The translations under genes were made by a program, and so were the position numbers. A stretch of DNA of 64,000 nucleotides from a virus. Each line of letters begins with the position of its first letter. Position 1 is the first letter of the stretch. Under the pieces are notes generated by a model. That model made no database searches, was not told the origin of the DNA, and saw only the letters and a list, made by a program, of their open reading frames with translations. Location of the stretch: IMG/VR virus record IMGVR_UViG_3300048924_000100, positions 150,199 through 214,198 of that record. The stretch is one strand, 5' to 3'. This document shows, piece by piece, positions 8,803 through 16,469 of the stretch.

Positions 8803-10161
8803 ATGGAGATGCCAAAGCCAATAGCCAACATCATCGCTCACGCTAATGCCCTTGATCAAGTGGGTAATGAGCGGATCTTTACTGTTGACGCCATGGTGGT
8901 CACTCCTACTGAGCAGATCCCCTTGTTGATCCCTAACGGGTTTGCCTGCTTGTCGTTGTTCGGACCTGCCCATGGGGGTGGTATCTCCCACAGCGACAAC
9001 GCGCGTATCAAGGCACAGATCCAACCGGGTGTCTACATGCGTAAGGTATTGCCCAATAAGGATAACCTCTTCATTGAGGTGACCGAGCGGGTAGGCTTCC
9101 AGCAGGTGATGCGCCGCTGGCGTGCAGTGCCCCTGGGTGACTCTGATCCAGAGATGCAGGGTGGTAACTCGGCAATGGCTGACTTGTCAACCAAAGACGA
9201 CACCAACATGATTACCGTATCCTTCCAGTTGTTTGAGACAGGTTATGCCTTGCTCAAGAACGAGTTGGTTTCGGATACCCTGTTGATGGCCACGCTTAAG
9301 GATGTGCTGCATGGCATTCTGACGGATTACGGTAGTCGACTTACCCTGACAGGTGGTGATGCGTTTAAGGGCGTGAACATCGAAGAGCCTGTGGACAATG
9401 CTCGGGTCTTCAGTCATGTGGCTATTCCTGCTGCCGTACCTCTGGTTAAACTGGGGATGTGGATGCAGGAGCATGACGAGTTCGGGTTCTACAACACGGG
9501 CTTGGGGATGTACTACAGGAAGGGTATGTGGTGGGTTTACCCACAGTACCGCACAGGACGGTATGAGACGGCTCCTAAGGTACTTAACGTGTACCGGGTG
9601 CCTGAAGACGTGATACCCACTCTGAAGCGCTCCTACTTCCAGGAAGGGAAGGCTCTGACGGTTCTGTCTACTGGTGGTGGGGTTACCAAAGACGGATCCG
9701 ACATCAAGAAGCAGAACGTGGGTACGGGTAAGCGGATTGTTACCGCAGATGCGGCTATGGCTGAGACTGGGGTGTACTACAACAAAGGTCAGGCCATGAC
9801 CACCCGTGCTGACTCCCTGTCCGAGTACCAGACCTCTAAGCGTGCCAGTGGCGAAGAGATGGTGAGCTATCATGCAGAGCCTACCAACAACCTCTGTAAG
9901 CACCTGACAGAGAACGCAAAGAACGACGGTAACCTGGTGCAGGTATCTTGGCACAACTCTGACGCTTCGCTGATTGATCCGGCTATGCCTGTTCGTTACT
10001 TCTACATGAGCGGTAGTAACAACCTCGTGTACAAGGAAGGCACTGTGCATGTAATCAAGTCAGAGTGGCAGATGGATACCCAAAGCACTGGGCAACCTAC
10101 CTTCAGGGAGATTTCTCTTTTGGGGCTGTTCATCTCCGATGACGAGATACTGGTGGAATAA
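8803..10161 (+). CDS. Probable virion structural protein (452 aa)
   Basis: AGGAG is well placed before the ATG. The sequence is beta-rich, with short strands broken by Gly/Asn/Asp turns, and holds a Trp/Tyr-dense patch around 235-260. A disordered Ser/Thr/Lys/Gly-rich region follows (about 285-345) before a final beta region. This pattern is common in baseplate or neck proteins, but I do not recognise a family. It is the last gene of the 5254-10161 block; a hairpin terminator lies 100 bp downstream. Confidence 0.55.
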   Translation: MEMPKPIANIIAHANALDQVGNERIFTVDAMVVTPTEQIPLLIPNGFACLSLFGPAHGGGISHSDNARIKAQIQPGVYMRKVLPNKDNLFIEVTERVGFQQVMRRWRAVPLGDSDPEMQGGNSAMADLSTKDDTNMITVSFQLFETGYALLKNELVSDTLLMATLKDVLHGILTDYGSRLTLTGGDAFKGVNIEEPVDNARVFSHVAIPAAVPLVKLGMWMQEHDEFGFYNTGLGMYYRKGMWWVYPQYRTGRYETAPKVLNVYRVPEDVIPTLKRSYFQEGKALTVLSTGGGVTKDGSDIKKQNVGTGKRIVTADAAMAETGVYYNKGQAMTTRADSLSEYQTSKRASGEEMVSYHAEPTNNLCKHLTENAKNDGNLVQVSWHNSDASLIDPAMPVRYFYMSGSNNLVYKEGTVHVIKSEWQMDTQSTGQPTFREISLLGLFISDDEILVE

Positions 10162-10257
10162 ATCTTCAGCCAGTTCCCTATGCCTATGCTCGAAAGAGTA
10201 GAACTCTTGGGAAACCAGGGGGGAGGGAAGGTGGGAAATTCACGATATAGACTAAGC

Positions 10258-10276
10258 CCCTTACCGTAGGTAAGGG
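10258..10276 (+). terminator. Terminator after the structural block
   Basis: 8-bp stem (10258-10265 with 10269-10276), GTA loop, then TTTC. It lies in the 148-bp gap after 10161; the rest of that gap is Gly/purine-rich and holds no convincing gene. Confidence 0.65.
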
Positions 10277-10309
10277 TTTCATTCTTCTGCTGTGGGGAGT
10301 AGGCGTCAA

Positions 10310-10507
10310 ATGAAAAGAACATTAAGTATCATTCCACCATCATTGTTGCGAAGCCATGTTAAACAAAATGGTCTGGTGCCGGTACCTGAACCTTTTAACC
10401 GTGAACTGTTGCCTTCGACAGCAACCCTGCTCGGTTTCATGCGTACTTGGGTTCAAAATGCTGAGGCCACGACCAAAGGACTGGAGGAACTGGGAAATGC
10501 TAAATAA
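10310..10507 (+). CDS. Small hypothetical protein (65 aa)
   Basis: Short basic-then-acidic protein with a central Pro-rich segment (residues ~25-38) and a C-terminal helix. A G-rich purine stretch upstream could serve as ribosome site. It overlaps the next small gene by 11 bp in another frame, an arrangement more typical of a real gene pair than of chance frames. Function unknown. Confidence 0.5.
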   Translation: MKRTLSIIPPSLLRSHVKQNGLVPVPEPFNRELLPSTATLLGFMRTWVQNAEATTKGLEELGNAK

Positions 10508-10640
10508 CCTTACCAAGAAAAAACTGACCATACTTGGCCTGATCTTCCCAAAGCCCTCCAAAAAGCAGCAAGAGGCGCGAGCGGAACTTGCCAAGGCAGA
10601 TCACGACAAATTGATTGAAAGCGCTCTACGCGTGTTGTAG
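10497..10640 (+). CDS. Small hypothetical protein (47 aa)
   Basis: The ATG at 10497 has GGAGG upstream, inside the end of the previous gene. The product is Lys-rich and helical with a short hydrophobic N-terminal run (LTILGLIF). It ends just before the bidirectional terminator at 10659-10698. Function unknown; it is too short for the family to be guessed. Confidence 0.45.
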   Translation: MLNNLTKKKLTILGLIFPKPSKKQQEARAELAKADHDKLIESALRVL

Positions 10641-10658
10641 CTCGTTGTAGCGGCTATA

Positions 10659-10698
10659 TTAATACCCTAACCGCTCGTAGGAGCGGTTAGGGTATTAA
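10659..10698. terminator. Bidirectional terminator between convergent units
   Basis: Perfect 18-bp inverted repeat (10659-10676 with 10681-10698) with a GTAG loop, placed between the rightward small genes and the leftward helicase. A/T-rich flanks on both sides let it work in both directions. Confidence 0.85.
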
Positions 10699-10715
10699 GC
10701 TCCATTATATTTTCT

Positions 10716-12260
10716 TTATGCGGCTACACCGAAGTGATCGAAGTCATTCTCTAATTCGCCATTCTCATTTAGTCGTTGTGTCAAGCTACGACGGAAAGCA
10801 GGTTTCTTGTTAATGTCGTGAATCAAGCCTTGGTCAGGATGGAGATCATAGATCCCGAACCGTTCCTCTGGCAGACAACCCTCGCCCCGTTGTTTACCTA
10901 CGCAATAGGTGAAGTAAACTTTGAAGGTTGTTTTGGCCACATGGATGGTGATGACCACATCCACTTCGTTGGTAATCTTGGTCGATGTTTCAGTAAGCGA
11001 CTTACCAGAAACCTCTCGAGCAAAATATACCTCAGACTCTTCGTCAGATTCCTGTAGCTTCATCTTGGCTGCTGGAGACAATTGATGAGGAGTAAGGAAG
11101 CTGATACCGCGAGCAATAATGAAACCCCTGATCTTCCGGAAGTGCATTTGCAGCTTGTCGGACTTTGTTTCGCCAGGGATCTTGTCGATGTTTTGCAGAC
11201 CGCAGTAGTCGTAGGCCCAGAAGATAATCTCGTGACCTTTGAGTTCCAGTTGACGGCAACGGGCGAACATGGTGTTAGCCGAGTCTTTACTGGAATCAAT
11301 TTGGTTGATGATGAGATACCAACCATTTTCTTTAAAGCAACCCACAATAGCGCTAACGATATCGTCGTTGGCAGCCAGTTGGAAGTCAGACGTCTCGCCA
11401 TGACGTGCAGAGAGCGCCAACTTGTACATGCGCATGATGATCAGGTCCATGGTGTCTTCAGCAGACTCCAGGAGGATCGTAGGGATCTTGGCTTTGTCCC
11501 TGAGCATTGGTTTGTTGTACAGTCCAATACTCGCTACCATGTGACTTGTTGCCAAAGACTTACCTCGGTTAGTAAGTGCTTCGATCATGTACATCTTGCC
11601 ACGGCGGAAACCACCGTCAGGATTCAGGGCAATGTTCAAACCCTGGATACCGGTCTTCATGATACCTTCCAGACTGTTCTCACGCTTAGCCATGTCAATG
11701 ACTGCGTTAAACGAATCAGGAGTTTCAGAAGTAACTTGAGCAACTACTTCAGACTGTCGCTCTTCAAAGCCTTGGTTAACACCAGACTGTACCAGATCGA
11801 TCAGGTTAGCCCAATCGTCTTTGCCCATGTCATTCAGATCTTTGAAGTAGAAGTCCTTAATAGCCTTCTTGAACTTCTTGGAGAACTCTTCACCTTCTGA
11901 GTTCAAACGGATCTCAGAGATGTGCTGATAGATCAGTTTGCGGGTCTGTTCATCCGTCGCTTGATCTTCCAACCCGTGAGTGATGGCCTCTTTCAGACCG
12001 TCATCGTTCTTGATGAACATGTTCACACGTTGCAACAATGCTGATTTTATGACCGGTTCATCTTCAGGCTGTTTTAACAGCCAGTGGATAGTTGCGCGAA
12101 TGCTGTCTCGAATACCTTTGTCTTGTGTGAAAACATCAGCATTGGGTACAGGCAACTCGTTTAACGTATCTACCAGTTCCGTGATTAGGTTAGTGTCCTT
12201 CAGCTTCTTAGCCTGATACAACGCGGACAACAACTTAACCAGTACCAATAAATCGTTCAT
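10716..12260 (-). CDS. DnaB/RecA-like replicative helicase (514 aa)
   Basis: The N-terminal ~190 residues are helical, as in DnaB-like N-domains. The core begins with a GxxNRGKS Walker A (227-235: EALTNRGKS). It continues with a glutamate-containing strand (LLESAED), a hydrophobic Walker B ending in Asp (IIFWAYD, ~residue 327) and a TPHQLSP segment at the position of the DnaB sensor motif. These support a hexameric NTPase that unwinds the phage DNA fork. It is transcribed leftward, against nearly all neighbours, and its start is only 23 bp from a divergent gene. A RecA-type recombinase is possible, but the large N-domain favours helicase. Confidence 0.75.
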   Translation of the reverse strand: MNDLLVLVKLLSALYQAKKLKDTNLITELVDTLNELPVPNADVFTQDKGIRDSIRATIHWLLKQPEDEPVIKSALLQRVNMFIKNDDGLKEAITHGLEDQATDEQTRKLIYQHISEIRLNSEGEEFSKKFKKAIKDFYFKDLNDMGKDDWANLIDLVQSGVNQGFEERQSEVVAQVTSETPDSFNAVIDMAKRENSLEGIMKTGIQGLNIALNPDGGFRRGKMYMIEALTNRGKSLATSHMVASIGLYNKPMLRDKAKIPTILLESAEDTMDLIIMRMYKLALSARHGETSDFQLAANDDIVSAIVGCFKENGWYLIINQIDSSKDSANTMFARCRQLELKGHEIIFWAYDYCGLQNIDKIPGETKSDKLQMHFRKIRGFIIARGISFLTPHQLSPAAKMKLQESDEESEVYFAREVSGKSLTETSTKITNEVDVVITIHVAKTTFKVYFTYCVGKQRGEGCLPEERFGIYDLHPDQGLIHDINKKPAFRRSLTQRLNENGELENDFDHFGVAA

Positions 12261-12283
12261 TAGGAAACCCCTAGGAGCTGAAA

Positions 12284-12832
12284 ATGATTCTTAAGACCCC
12301 CCAAGGGAAGTCAGTCCGTATTTTTTACCTGACCAGCGATATGCAACAGTTGCTGGCCCGTCAAGCAATTCCTGGCAGCGAGATCGCAAAGCTGTCAACA
12401 TATCATCAGAAGTTGACCTTCGGTGAAATCGCTAGCATCCTGAAGTTCCAATATATTGTGGCTCAACAGCTCGGCGTGTTGATGATCGATCCTAAACATC
12501 TGTTCGGTGAAGGTTACAACGCCGGCATGGTCGAGGCTGCATTTAATAGCCTGGACGGTGAAAGCTTATCCGCGATTGCTAAGGATACAAAGTCCTTCAG
12601 TTGCATCGATGCGGGCATGAATACCATTATCTTTCTATTTAATGGGGAGAACGCTCCTAAGGCTCCTGGCTTCGACACGCTGGAGTGTGTCACTTTCTCT
12701 AGCGCTTTGCTGGAAACAATTTTTGCTAAGGTGGGGTACATGGAATCCCACAATGGCAAAATCCCAAAACCTAACCAGGGTGAATTTACCTTGGCAGAGG
12801 TTTACAAACTGGTTAGTATCCAAAACCCGTAA
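12284..12832 (+). CDS. Hypothetical protein preceding the capsid gene (182 aa)
   Basis: AGGAG sits 5 nt before the ATG, inside the 23-bp gap shared with the divergent helicase. The protein is mixed alpha/beta, with no catalytic motif, signal peptide or membrane segment. It is the gene directly before the major capsid gene (76-bp gap). Function unknown. Confidence 0.6.
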   Translation: MILKTPQGKSVRIFYLTSDMQQLLARQAIPGSEIAKLSTYHQKLTFGEIASILKFQYIVAQQLGVLMIDPKHLFGEGYNAGMVEAAFNSLDGESLSAIAKDTKSFSCIDAGMNTIIFLFNGENAPKAPGFDTLECVTFSSALLETIFAKVGYMESHNGKIPKPNQGEFTLAEVYKLVSIQNP

Positions 12833-12908
12833 CTTCACTGTATTTTATGTGTAGCGCTAATACACAGACAAATATATTTGTTCACATCCTCAGTAAAGGA
12901 TTCGAGTC

Positions 12909-15089
12909 ATGGCCTTTAAACAAGTCACCGCGTCTCTGAAGAATACCGGAAACCTCTTCAGCGCCGTTCGTCAAGCCCTGGGCAACCAACAACTCAACAC
13001 CGTCATTGGTGCTGAGAGCTTCGAAGTGTTCCAAGACGGCGTCAATCAGATCACTGGCGTCGAAAGCCACCAACTGACCACGCTGTTCAAGTCGGTCACT
13101 CCGAAGTCCTACGACGCGTTCTCTGGTTCCCTGAACCGTGCCTCTGTTCCTGGCACCGAAATGGCAATCATGAACGAAGCCGCTAAGGCTCTGGCCGAAG
13201 TAACTGGTATCGAGGGTTTCTCGCTCCAGAACTTCAAAGGCAGCGAGATGGACATCAAGGCAGCTAACCTGACCTTGAACGCCCAGTCGCACCTGCAGAC
13301 TCCAGCCGCCGAAGCACTGTTCTCCACCATCACCGTTCGTTACGAAGACGAAGGCGCTAACCTGGTAGTCCGCGCTGCGGGTATCGGTTCGTACGCCTAC
13401 GGTAACAGCGCATGGCAGTCGGCTTCCGAGCTGCGTCCGATCTTCGGTCTGCTGCGCTCCGGCGAAATGTTCAAGGACGAAGTTCTGGCCGTGCATCCGG
13501 TATATCCGGACGACGCTGGTGACGACAACCGCGACTTCTTCGTTGATACCGCGATCATCGCCGCTTCCACCGCTACCTACCCAGAAGCCGACGCTTATGG
13601 CCGTAGCAGCCACGCCACCCAGTACCTGAAAGTTCCGAACACCATTCCGAACCTTCTGGCTCTGACTCAGGTTCCTGGCCAGCGTCCATGGACCAGCACC
13701 GATGAACTCGAGTCCAACTCGCTGGTCATCAAAGAAGTTCTGGCTTCGGCTAAGTTGGGTAACACCAACATCAACTTCTTCATCAACACCATTTCGATCT
13801 CGAACAACACCTTCGGCCCTACCAGCCAAGGCCAGTCGTCCGACGACCGTGAAGTGAACCTGCACCTGCGCGCTCTGCCAGGCTTCAGCGTGCTGGACAA
13901 AACCGGCGCTACCGTCGGCGAAACCCTGTTCGCTTCGTTCAAGACCGCTGGTTACGAGCCTCTGCTCAACATCAGCATGAACGGCAACTACCAGCGTCAG
14001 ACCAACGAAATGCGTCTGAACTCTGGCCAGGTGACCGTCCACGGTCTGCGTGACCTGACCAACGGCAACGTTGTCACCATGCACAAAGCTGACGCAACTC
14101 AGAAAGCGCTGATCAAGTCCCTGACTCTGGGTGCTGTGACCGGTATCGATCTGGGCGGCAACGTCTCCAACACCTCCCGCGGTAACTTCGGCTACCGTAT
14201 CGAAGTGTTCGATGCTGACAAGCGTCTGTCCGTTCGTCGCAACAGCCCAGTGTCGGTGAAATACCCGGTATCGGCTGACGACGTTAACCAGGGTTCCCTG
14301 GACTTCGCGATTCAGCAAATGTCGATCGCGATCAACAACCAGTGCTCGAAGAAAGCTTTCGATGTGGCTCAGGAACACCTGAAGTACATCACTTCGATCG
14401 ACGGCTCCCCAGTTGTCGGCAACCAACAGGGCTCCAACGTCCTGCCAGGTCAGCACTACGTTTCGGCTGCAGCTGTTAACCGTTCGTTCAAGATCAAGGA
14501 CCGTGTATCGTCCCTGGACTCGATCGACGTGTTCGACAACGTTGCTGCTGTGTTCCTGAACGAAATCAGCGACATCACTGCTGCCCTGAACACCAAGTCG
14601 GGTCTGGCTGCGATCGCTGAATACGGCGGCACTGACAAGATCGAATGGACCGTCGTGGTTCACCAGAACTTGGCGCGCTTCCTGATGCGTTCGGGCGATG
14701 CTCGTTCCCTGGGTCCGGTCACTCCAATGACCATCGTTGAGACCAACTTCGACAGCCAAATCGGCCAACTGCTGATCGTTCCGAAGAACACGTCCACCAA
14801 CGACTTCATCAACCCACTGGGCGGCATCGGCGTGAACATCTCGAAAGAGAACATCGTCGTGCAAGGCAACGTGACTCGTGACCAACAGGACTTCGGTGTG
14901 GTTATGACCATGCCTACCTACCGTCACTGGCCACTGAACGTTATCATCGGCTCGCTGACCATCGAAGATGCTCACGAGTTCCTGGGTGATGACGGTCTGC
15001 TGACCAAGCTGGCTAAACAGGTTGTTGAAGTCCAAGGTATGAGCGATCTGATCGCTGCTACCGAAGGCAACGCGCCAGTAACCCCGTAA
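12909..15089 (+). CDS. Major capsid protein, phiKZ gp120-like (726 aa)
   Basis: Length and sequence character match the phiKZ-type major capsid protein (about 750 aa), which has an HK97 fold with a cleaved N-terminal propeptide. Residues 133-135 are AAE followed by ALFSTITVRY, an ideal (S/A/G)-X-E prohead-protease site, giving a mature protein of about 591 residues. Downstream are an Ala/Gly-rich beta region and an Asn/Thr-rich surface region. Codon use is the most biased in the window (GGC, CTG, ATC, AAC, TCG), as expected for the most abundant virion protein. AAAGGA lies before the ATG, and the gene stands alone between leader sequence and two hairpins. Confidence 0.88.
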   Translation: MAFKQVTASLKNTGNLFSAVRQALGNQQLNTVIGAESFEVFQDGVNQITGVESHQLTTLFKSVTPKSYDAFSGSLNRASVPGTEMAIMNEAAKALAEVTGIEGFSLQNFKGSEMDIKAANLTLNAQSHLQTPAAEALFSTITVRYEDEGANLVVRAAGIGSYAYGNSAWQSASELRPIFGLLRSGEMFKDEVLAVHPVYPDDAGDDNRDFFVDTAIIAASTATYPEADAYGRSSHATQYLKVPNTIPNLLALTQVPGQRPWTSTDELESNSLVIKEVLASAKLGNTNINFFINTISISNNTFGPTSQGQSSDDREVNLHLRALPGFSVLDKTGATVGETLFASFKTAGYEPLLNISMNGNYQRQTNEMRLNSGQVTVHGLRDLTNGNVVTMHKADATQKALIKSLTLGAVTGIDLGGNVSNTSRGNFGYRIEVFDADKRLSVRRNSPVSVKYPVSADDVNQGSLDFAIQQMSIAINNQCSKKAFDVAQEHLKYITSIDGSPVVGNQQGSNVLPGQHYVSAAAVNRSFKIKDRVSSLDSIDVFDNVAAVFLNEISDITAALNTKSGLAAIAEYGGTDKIEWTVVVHQNLARFLMRSGDARSLGPVTPMTIVETNFDSQIGQLLIVPKNTSTNDFINPLGGIGVNISKENIVVQGNVTRDQQDFGVVMTMPTYRHWPLNVIIGSLTIEDAHEFLGDDGLLTKLAKQVVEVQGMSDLIAATEGNAPVTP

Positions 15090-15110
15090 TAAGGGTTGCC
15101 GCAGCTTACT

Positions 15111-15140
15111 ACGGAGTCTTGACTCCCGAGTAGACTCCGT
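15111..15140 (+). terminator. First hairpin after the capsid gene
   Basis: 9-bp perfect stem (15111-15119 with 15132-15140) with a 12-nt loop. No T tract follows, so it may stabilise the 3' end of the capsid mRNA rather than terminate. Confidence 0.5.
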
Positions 15141-15183
15141 TGTTGCGTCTGCTGTTGTAACCCCTTTCACAAGGGACTAAATG

Positions 15184-15221
15184 TAAACCCCTCTCCTGCC
15201 TTCGGGTGGGGGAGGGGTTTA
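15184..15221 (+). terminator. Second, strong terminator after the capsid gene
   Basis: Stem of about 13 bp including G-T pairs, centred on 15184-15196 with 15209-15221, with an inner CC-TTCG-GG tetraloop. A T-rich tract follows. The rest of the gap up to 15322 is AT-rich leader for the next gene. Confidence 0.75.
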
Positions 15222-15322
15222 TGTTGCTTTTAGATAATTTGCTAAGATATTTCAAACCTACATTATCAAAAGGATAAGTAACTACGAATTGGCTTTTAAG
15301 GAAGCCGGAAGAGGTTCTCAAC

Positions 15323-16459
15323 ATGACTACTGAACTCAATTGCTTCCAACTCAACTACCGTATCACCAATATCTCCAGCAAAGAGATCATTGTCAAGATC
15401 AAAGGCGGGTTGAGTTACATTGTGCAGCGTGGGAGTGAAGCCACCTACATCAATGAACAACAGATCCACGTGGTCATCGAGAACGTCTATCTGGACAACC
15501 TCAGGATCGATCACAACGCTGCTCTGACTAAGCTGGACAAATTCATCTTGGTGGAGTTGTCTAAGGAACATGAGCGGCTGAAGAAAAGCAACACTGAATA
15601 CCACATCCGTATGCCGGTGACCATGCGTGTCCAATTGGACCTGGTTAAAAGCATGGTGGAGCGTAATAACGCAATCCACAGCGAACTGCTCGGCATTACC
15701 ATGTACCTGGGTAGCGAGAACTTGGATCAACCTTGTCTCAATACTCCAGCCTTCACTATGAAGGAACTCTTCGAGAATCCTGGCGATGAGTCTGTACAAG
15801 GTAAAGCAGCACTGCACTACTTTGTTTACGTAAATGACCCACAACGGGTTAACAAACCACTCTACACGAACATCATGGGTAAATCGACTGAGGTACCGGT
15901 TGACTGTGATGTAAACAAACAACCCGGATTGTATGTTGGCATTTCCCGCGGTATTGAACCACGGGGGACCCAATATTACGCCTTCGGCGAATTGGATGAC
16001 CAGAAACTAACACATCTGGGTCTATTCAAGACTAAAGCCGAGTGTGATGCAGGAGGTAATACAGAACGGTTCTTGACGGCAGAGAGCAAGAACCGAGACC
16101 TTAATAAAGACGCCAACAGCATGCGTACCCAGATTGAAAACCTTACTGAGGCATTGGGTAAGTCTGAAACCAATGTCTTCCGCCTTAGCAATGATTTGAC
16201 TAAATTGAAAGACGAGCACAAGCTCGAGATGAATGCTGTCAAGATGGAGCACCGTATGGAAGCTAACACCTTGAAGCATTCTGGCAAGATGGCATCGGAC
16301 TTGTTTAAGTTCGAGACCCGTATTAAGGATACAGTGAACAAGGCGAACACTGATCTGGTAAAACAAAAGGGCGCCCAAAATTCCTGGGGGGATTTCGCTA
16401 AGGCTGTAGGTACCTTGGCGGGCGTAGCAATCACGGGGTATAAATTGCTAACTGCATAA
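15323..16459 (+). CDS. Coiled-coil protein after the capsid gene (378 aa)
   Basis: The N-terminal ~235 residues are beta-rich and mixed. From about 255 to 345 a long hydrophilic coiled coil runs (Lys/Glu/Asn heptads), followed by a Gly/Ala/Val-rich C-terminal helix (about 355-378) that could touch a membrane or pack against another helix. AAGAGG precedes the start. It is followed 10 bp later by the probable RNA polymerase gene. No family is recognised; the same position in phiKZ holds a gene between the capsid and gp123. Confidence 0.55.
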   Translation: MTTELNCFQLNYRITNISSKEIIVKIKGGLSYIVQRGSEATYINEQQIHVVIENVYLDNLRIDHNAALTKLDKFILVELSKEHERLKKSNTEYHIRMPVTMRVQLDLVKSMVERNNAIHSELLGITMYLGSENLDQPCLNTPAFTMKELFENPGDESVQGKAALHYFVYVNDPQRVNKPLYTNIMGKSTEVPVDCDVNKQPGLYVGISRGIEPRGTQYYAFGELDDQKLTHLGLFKTKAECDAGGNTERFLTAESKNRDLNKDANSMRTQIENLTEALGKSETNVFRLSNDLTKLKDEHKLEMNAVKMEHRMEANTLKHSGKMASDLFKFETRIKDTVNKANTDLVKQKGAQNSWGDFAKAVGTLAGVAITGYKLLTA

Positions 16460-16469
16460 CGGAGCATCC

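Noticed and set aside
10180-10266. A 28-codon frame after the structural block
   Set aside because: It runs into the terminator hairpin, has no ribosome site and no gene-like composition.
12871-12880. TATATTTG before the capsid gene as an early promoter
   Set aside because: Two bases differ from TATATTAC and a capsid gene should be late; no matching flanks.
12882-15170. A 762-codon open frame on the minus strand across the capsid gene
   Set aside because: It mirrors the codon periodicity of the highly biased capsid gene, has no ribosome site and its translation is low-complexity Val/Gln/Asp-rich.
15259-15266. AAACCTACATTAT before the 15323 gene as an early promoter
   Set aside because: Resembles the second promoter class but differs within the core octamer; it lies before genes that should be late. 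Left as a weak possibility only.
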